From NCBI GenBank assembly GCA_002388665.1, contig DGMY01000031.1, positions 505 through 46,366 on the forward strand: a stretch of 45,862 bases of DNA. Reading direction: 5' to 3'. The notes under the pieces are model-generated. The model did no database searches. It saw only the letters and a list, made by a program, of their open reading frames with translations, and was not told the DNA's origin. The stretch's first letter is position 1. Each line of letters starts with the position of its first letter. The DNA comes from Opitutia bacterium UBA4506 (GTDB taxonomy: Bacteria > Verrucomicrobiota > Verrucomicrobiia > Opitutales > Puniceicoccaceae). The position numbers were made by a program, and so were the translations under genes. Of this stretch, positions 41,537 to 45,862 are shown piece by piece.

Positions 41537-44500
41537 ATGAAAAAGTTCCTATTTCTTCTCGCTGTTCTCTTCGTCTCCGGTGCCATATTTTGGTCATTTC
41601 GAGCTGCCGACAGCTCCCTCCACCAAGGAGAGGAAACCAACCAGGGAGAGGAAATTTCGACCCAATCGCCCCCGCCTGCTCCGGACAGAAATAGCACAGC
41701 AACTCAAAGCGCATCAACGCCTTCGATACCCGCGCCGGAAGACAAGCATGCATCTCCGGCAGCAACTTCGAAACAAATCACGCCTTCTTCTGCACCCACA
41801 CCACCCGTGATTTCTCCATATGCCGAAATCGCCTACAATATCGCTAGCAAAGCTACCCTCGTAGACGAAAGACGCTCCCTTTCCACGGGACCTTCCGGCG
41901 AAACTCTCTTCACCGATAAGAATCTCTACGCGTCTGAGAGCAAACGGACGCCATACTTACTACTGGAAGAAAAGGGGATCCTCCTCGAAGACGGCACCTC
42001 ACAGGTTCAATCTGCGGTTCTATATGTTGGAGACCAGGCCCTGGTAGAACTGGACTCCTCGACAGCCGCCGCCGAGTTCGAAGATTGGGCCAATGGTTCT
42101 CCGGTCCAAATCGAAACAAAGATCCCGAATTCAAATCTCTTCATTATTCAGACTACCGAGAGAAACGCTGATGCAGTCGACAGTATGATTGAGCTCGTCG
42201 AACGTGAGTTCGCCGACCAAATCATCGCTACTCGCAATGCCATCAACTACCCAACTCAGTCGAATGAGGTCATTCCAAACGATAGTAACTACAGCGAACT
42301 ATGGGGCATGGAAAAAATTTATGCGCCTTTCGCATGGTCGCGGTCAACCGGAAGTGCCAGTGTACTCGTCGCAGTTATCGATTCGAGTGTCCAGGTGGAC
42401 CACCCCGATCTCGCCGGAAACATTTGGACCAATCCAGCTGACCCGGTCGACGGTATCGACAACGATCTCAATGGCTATATTGACGATATCAATGGATGGG
42501 ATTTCGCCGATGATGACAACGACCCAAGCCCTGACAACAACAACGATGTCCACGGGACTCATGTGGCTGGTACGGTAGGCGCCGTCGGCAACAACAACCG
42601 AGGCGTCACCGGCGTGAACTGGACCACCTCGATTCTACCAATCCGATTCCTAGCCTATGATCCGTTCTTCAATCAGACCTACGGATCTGACGCCGATGCA
42701 ATTCAGTCGATCCTTTATTCTACGCTCATGGGTTGTGACCTGTCGAATAATTCGTGGGGAGGACCTGTCTCCAACCCGCTTATCTTCAACGCCATCAAAG
42801 CCGCTGGCGATAGCGGCATTCTCTTCGTCGCCGCCGCGGGAAATTACCTGACAAACAATGATTCCTCACCGTACTACCCAGCCTACTATTCGCTTTCTTC
42901 AGCAAATGTTATCACTGTCGCCTCAAGCGATCAGAACGATGACTTGTCTGTTTGGGACTCTGAAGAAAACCCCGGCTCCAACTATGGACAGCAATCAGTT
43001 CAGCTCGCCGCTCCAGGAACGAGCATTCTCAGTACATTTCCAGGTAGCACATATGGCACTATAAGCGGAACCTCTATGGCGGCTCCCCATGTCGCTGGTG
43101 CCCTCGCTCTCCTTATCGCCGCAGAGCCCGGACTTTCCTCTTCCGAACTGAAATCGCGCCTCCTCAACTCCGTTGATGCCGTTCCCAGTTTGACAGCCGT
43201 GGTGTCCACCGGGGGCCGCCTGAATGTCGCCAGCTTGCTGAATGTCTCAACCAGCGACATTGGAAACGGTACAGGCCTTGAGCTTGTCGGCTCGATGACT
43301 TGGTCAGATTCTACCAGCTACTCGCCACACAATAATGGAAATGGAGTTTTCGAAGCGGGGGAAACCGTAGGCATTATCTATACAGTTATCAACAACTCGG
43401 ACGAGACTTTGGCCGTCCTTCAAAGCGATATCGAAGCCAGTCCAGAAACCATAAACAATATTCCGCGAGGGTTTAATTCGCTAAACTACGGCAATCTTAG
43501 TCTCGGAAATTTAGCACCTCAACAATCAGTAACAGACCGGAACATCCGCCTGTTCAGCTATGGCAACACCTACACTCCCTACACTGGGACCTTCACCATC
43601 ACCATCGAATATACTACGACGAGCGATGGAAAGCGGACTCAACAGTCATTCACCGAATCATTGACCATTACCGGTGGGGGCATGGAAGCTCCCGAGACTG
43701 AACCACAACCCGAACTTCCAGTTCTTGATTTGTCCAATTTCGAATTCTCAGATTCTCCTGACATATCCCCCAATAATAATGGAGATGGTATTTTCAGCCC
43801 GGGTGAGACGATCGGTATTTCCTACAACATTTCCAATACCGCCTCCGCTGCGACCGCCACGCTCGTTAAAAGTGAATTGTCCGCAAGCCCCGAAGAGGTC
43901 GACGGCGTAACGGTTGGCTTCCAAGCTACAACAAATCAAAATTTCGCACTCGGCCCCATTAGCGCCGGCCATACAAAGACCGACCAAAATCTCCGCCTTT
44001 TTTGCTACGGAAATACCCCCATCCCCTACAGCGGCAGCTTCTCCATCACCGTAAACTATGGCATGACCGGTTTCGATCAGAGCGCAAATGTGTCGATCGA
44101 TGTCGAAATCACTGAAACCAAAACCGGGGCCAGTACCAATCCAGATGCGTTTCCGTCTCCCGACTTGGCCCACTTCCTCTCGGCGCTCTACAACGATGAA
44201 AATATCCCCGAGGATGCAGCCGAAAGAGACGCCAATTCTAATGGCAAAGCCGATCTTCTCGACTTCGCACTTCCCAACTCCGAACGCGGTGAAACCATCA
44301 CCATTGCAGAGCGTTCGGATGACACGATTCGTATCTCATTCGACCTGCGTGAGAATATTCCACTCCAATCAGTGAAACTTCTCTATTCGGAGAATCTGAC
44401 TTCATGGACTTCTGTCTCACTAAATGAAGAAGACCTCGAGAGCATTTCGATCGAAACAGGCGACAATCGGAAGACCGTCGAGGTTCAACTCTCAGGAGCA

Positions 44501-44575
44501 GCCGCTTCGGCAAAATTCTTCCGCCTGCAGGTCATACCGGCAGCGGTCATGGATTCTCTCCCACAGGCGATCTAG
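41537..44575 (+). CDS. Secreted subtilisin-like serine protease (S8) with duplicated C-terminal domains
   Basis: 1012-residue secreted protease. A signal/TM segment (FLFLLAVLFVSGAIFWSF) is followed by a Pro/Ser/Thr-rich linker and propeptide-like region to about 255. The S8 catalytic core has Asp in VAVIDSSVQVDHPDL (about 281), His in DVHGTHVAGTVG (about 342) and Ser in SGTSMAAPHVAGALA (about 512). Two homologous beta domains follow (about 585-700 and 735-845). Then come DANSNGKADLLDFALPN and a C-terminal 'LLYSENLTSW...FFRLQV' module. It probably degrades extracellular protein and is tethered by the N-terminal helix or secreted. The last module recurs in the protein at 30629. Confidence 0.95.
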   Translation: MKKFLFLLAVLFVSGAIFWSFRAADSSLHQGEETNQGEEISTQSPPPAPDRNSTATQSASTPSIPAPEDKHASPAATSKQITPSSAPTPPVISPYAEIAYNIASKATLVDERRSLSTGPSGETLFTDKNLYASESKRTPYLLLEEKGILLEDGTSQVQSAVLYVGDQALVELDSSTAAAEFEDWANGSPVQIETKIPNSNLFIIQTTERNADAVDSMIELVEREFADQIIATRNAINYPTQSNEVIPNDSNYSELWGMEKIYAPFAWSRSTGSASVLVAVIDSSVQVDHPDLAGNIWTNPADPVDGIDNDLNGYIDDINGWDFADDDNDPSPDNNNDVHGTHVAGTVGAVGNNNRGVTGVNWTTSILPIRFLAYDPFFNQTYGSDADAIQSILYSTLMGCDLSNNSWGGPVSNPLIFNAIKAAGDSGILFVAAAGNYLTNNDSSPYYPAYYSLSSANVITVASSDQNDDLSVWDSEENPGSNYGQQSVQLAAPGTSILSTFPGSTYGTISGTSMAAPHVAGALALLIAAEPGLSSSELKSRLLNSVDAVPSLTAVVSTGGRLNVASLLNVSTSDIGNGTGLELVGSMTWSDSTSYSPHNNGNGVFEAGETVGIIYTVINNSDETLAVLQSDIEASPETINNIPRGFNSLNYGNLSLGNLAPQQSVTDRNIRLFSYGNTYTPYTGTFTITIEYTTTSDGKRTQQSFTESLTITGGGMEAPETEPQPELPVLDLSNFEFSDSPDISPNNNGDGIFSPGETIGISYNISNTASAATATLVKSELSASPEEVDGVTVGFQATTNQNFALGPISAGHTKTDQNLRLFCYGNTPIPYSGSFSITVNYGMTGFDQSANVSIDVEITETKTGASTNPDAFPSPDLAHFLSALYNDENIPEDAAERDANSNGKADLLDFALPNSERGETITIAERSDDTIRISFDLRENIPLQSVKLLYSENLTSWTSVSLNEEDLESISIETGDNRKTVEVQLSGAAASAKFFRLQVIPAAVMDSLPQAI

Positions 44576-44588
44576 CCGCTCGCCCGTT

Positions 44589-45545
44589 CTACTTCCCCAA
44601 GAGCTCCTTCGCTCGATTCAAGGTATCCTTCTCTTCGTCAGTTAAAGACCCAAATCCCGAGGAATTGATCTTATCCAGGATCCGATCAACTTCCTCACGA
44701 AGGTTAGAACCTCGGCGTGCCGATTTGCCGCCCGATTTCTTCGGGGCGCCGCCATCACTGACATTTACGCGAAAGCGGGGCCGCGCAGTCTGGCCTTTCT
44801 TCCCACCCCCCAGACGGATCCGCGGTAGGGACAGGCGACGAAACCAGCTTTCGTAGCGGAAATAGATAAAAGCCGCCGCCATCCCACCCAAGTGAGCAGA
44901 ATGCGCAATCCGCAAATTGTCTGAGCTGGAAAAGAGCTCGCGACTGCTTCCGATCTCACTGAAAACCAATCCAAAAACCTCTAAGCCCAGGATCCCCCAA
45001 CCGATCCATTTGGGCAGGACAGTAACCGGAAAAACAAAGAATAGCAGTAGCGTTATCGGTTCATTCGGCGAGCGGAGACAAAAATAAATGAGTAATCCGA
45101 GCGCCCCAGCCGAGGCGCCAATTACCAGCCCTCCCGGCCCTGTCCAATTGACTGCCGCCCAAGCAATACCACCGCCAACGACTGCGAAGAGATACAATTT
45201 CAACAAAGAAGCCGCCCCAATCTTCGCCTCCAGCATTCGACCGATGAAAAAGATCACGATTCCATTCCCCAAAAGATGGAACATCGATCCGTGAAACAGG
45301 CTATAACTCAGCAGGGTCCATATTTTAAAATCAGCTAAATTCGACTCCGTCAGAGCGAACCAGTTTGGCAAGATCCCCCCATACGGCCCTCCTGGGACGT
45401 CCAACAGACCATTCACTCGAAAAAACAGCTGCAGTATGTTCTGAATCAGAAATACCGCGATGTTTACAATGAGAATCCAGCCGTACATCGGCAGATCTCG
45501 ACGAAACCCAGTGGTCTGGCGCATGTAAGGACGGTCATACAGCAT
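44589..45545 (-). CDS. Rhomboid family intramembrane serine protease
   Basis: 318-residue membrane protease with six hydrophobic segments. Catalytic Ser145 is in VIGASAGALG and catalytic His217 in IAHSAHLGG. The expected HGSMFHLLGN on helix 2 (His and Asn oxyanion residues) is present at about 85-94. The C-terminal cytosolic tail (about 235-318) is basic and ends in a short helix, SLTDEEKDTLNRAKELLGK, similar to the tail of other rhomboids from this phylum. ATG 45545 is preferred; 25 more in-frame residues lie upstream to 45620 without hydrophobic or conserved features. Confidence 0.94.
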   Translation of the reverse strand: MLYDRPYMRQTTGFRRDLPMYGWILIVNIAVFLIQNILQLFFRVNGLLDVPGGPYGGILPNWFALTESNLADFKIWTLLSYSLFHGSMFHLLGNGIVIFFIGRMLEAKIGAASLLKLYLFAVVGGGIAWAAVNWTGPGGLVIGASAGALGLLIYFCLRSPNEPITLLLFFVFPVTVLPKWIGWGILGLEVFGLVFSEIGSSRELFSSSDNLRIAHSAHLGGMAAAFIYFRYESWFRRLSLPRIRLGGGKKGQTARPRFRVNVSDGGAPKKSGGKSARRGSNLREEVDRILDKINSSGFGSLTDEEKDTLNRAKELLGK

Positions 45546-45631
45546 CGGAATTCGGAAAGAAACAAGAGAACCCCCACAGAGGCAACGCAAACCAGCAGTT
45601 TTCCCTATTCGGCAGCCCAAATTCAGGCGAT

Positions 45632-45862
45632 CTACCCAAACAGGTCTTTCCGCAGCCCAGTCCCCACCGAAAGTCCACCCCAGTCAGCCCCCGCCATCCC
45701 GTGCGGCTTCCGCGGCCGAATCCCCTCTGGCAGTTCTTTCAGCTGCGCCTCCACAAACTCAACCGACCCCAGCACAATCCCATCGGTAAAGTAGCGCACC
45801 CGGCAGCGAAGCACAGTAGCCAGGGGCAACCGCCCTTTTTCTTCCTCAAGCACACGCACGGC
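45632..45862 (-). CDS. C-terminal fragment of REP-associated tyrosine transposase-like protein (runs off window)
   Basis: The reading frame is open to the window edge at 45862, so only the last 76 codons are visible. The sequence RCRVRYFTDGIVLGSVEFVE and the end GMAGADWGGLSVGTGLRKD closely resemble the C-terminal tails of REP-associated transposase-like (RAYT) proteins from Opitutae and related Verrucomicrobia. The catalytic HUH domain would lie upstream, outside the window, so whether the gene is intact cannot be judged. It lies 12 bases from the end of the longest rhomboid reading. No obvious REP palindromes were found nearby. Confidence 0.6.
   Translation of the reverse strand, partial: AVRVLEEEKGRLPLATVLRCRVRYFTDGIVLGSVEFVEAQLKELPEGIRPRKPHGMAGADWGGLSVGTGLRKDLFG

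Noticed and set aside
1..45862. CRISPR arrays, integrases, insertion sequences or prophage genes
   Set aside because: No regularly spaced repeats, and no integrase or complete transposase was seen; only the edge fragment at 45632 is mobile-element-like.

Overview
The window is a GC-rich (roughly 57-60% by eye), densely coded bacterial chromosome segment. The best guess is a marine Verrucomicrobiota member of the Opitutae (Puniceicoccales/Coraliomargarita type). The support is three PEP-CTERM-type secreted proteins, an SHD1-like secreted protein, an arylsulfatase, a prepilin-like protein, an InlB-repeat surface protein, a C-terminal fragment of a REP-associated transposase, and almost no Shine-Dalgarno sequences ahead of start codons. 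This placement is inference from gene content, because the window holds no rRNA.

Regions. (1) 1-2.75 kb: tRNA-Ser(UGA), an unrecorded-looking 59-residue Cys-rich membrane microprotein, and the fatty-acid synthesis set fabG-acpP-fabF, all on the minus strand. (2) 2.9-10.9 kb, plus strand: an RsuA/RluB-type pseudouridine synthase, then a tightly packed run: secreted SH3-like protein, folD, RDD membrane protein, response-regulator/kinase hybrid, proC, hldD, small lipoprotein, exonuclease III. Three of its junctions are ATGA overlaps. (3) 10.9-17.6 kb: SHD1-like secreted protein, rsgA, nucleoside-hydrolase-like protein, DEAD-box helicase, cyclophilin, HAD-IIA phosphatase-like protein and a SRPBCC-GyrI-like protein. 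(4) 17.6-21.6 kb: a three-part fusion (LplT-like MFS, PlsC acyltransferase, acyl-ACP/CoA ligase) divergent from a MarR regulator, with two inverted repeats between them. (5) 21.6-28.4 kb: degenerate PEP-CTERM protein, arylsulfatase, spermidine-synthase-like protein, lone cNMP-binding protein, DAHP synthase and a Na/phosphate symporter preceded by a two-repeat Pho box. (6) 28.6-32.7 kb: secreted/surface genes (two PEP-CTERM proteins, a prepilin-like protein and an InlB-repeat protein). (7) 32.8-36.9 kb: heme utilisation, hmuS divergent from hmuTUV. (8) 36.9-38.7 kb: MarR-DoxX-pirin stress cluster with two related palindromes. (9) 38.8-45.9 kb: HAD hydrolase, MscS-like channel, large secreted subtilase with duplicated C-terminal domains, rhomboid protease and the transposase fragment running off the window edge.

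Functionally the segment mixes housekeeping metabolism (fatty acids, folate, proline, heptose, aromatic amino acids) with envelope and nutrient functions (phospholipid repair, phosphate, heme, secreted enzymes). The most testable new ideas are the two MarR circuits with visible operators, the Pho box ahead of the phosphate symporter, and the microprotein next to fabF. I did not find a clearly novel defence or mobile system, and I saw no CRISPR array.
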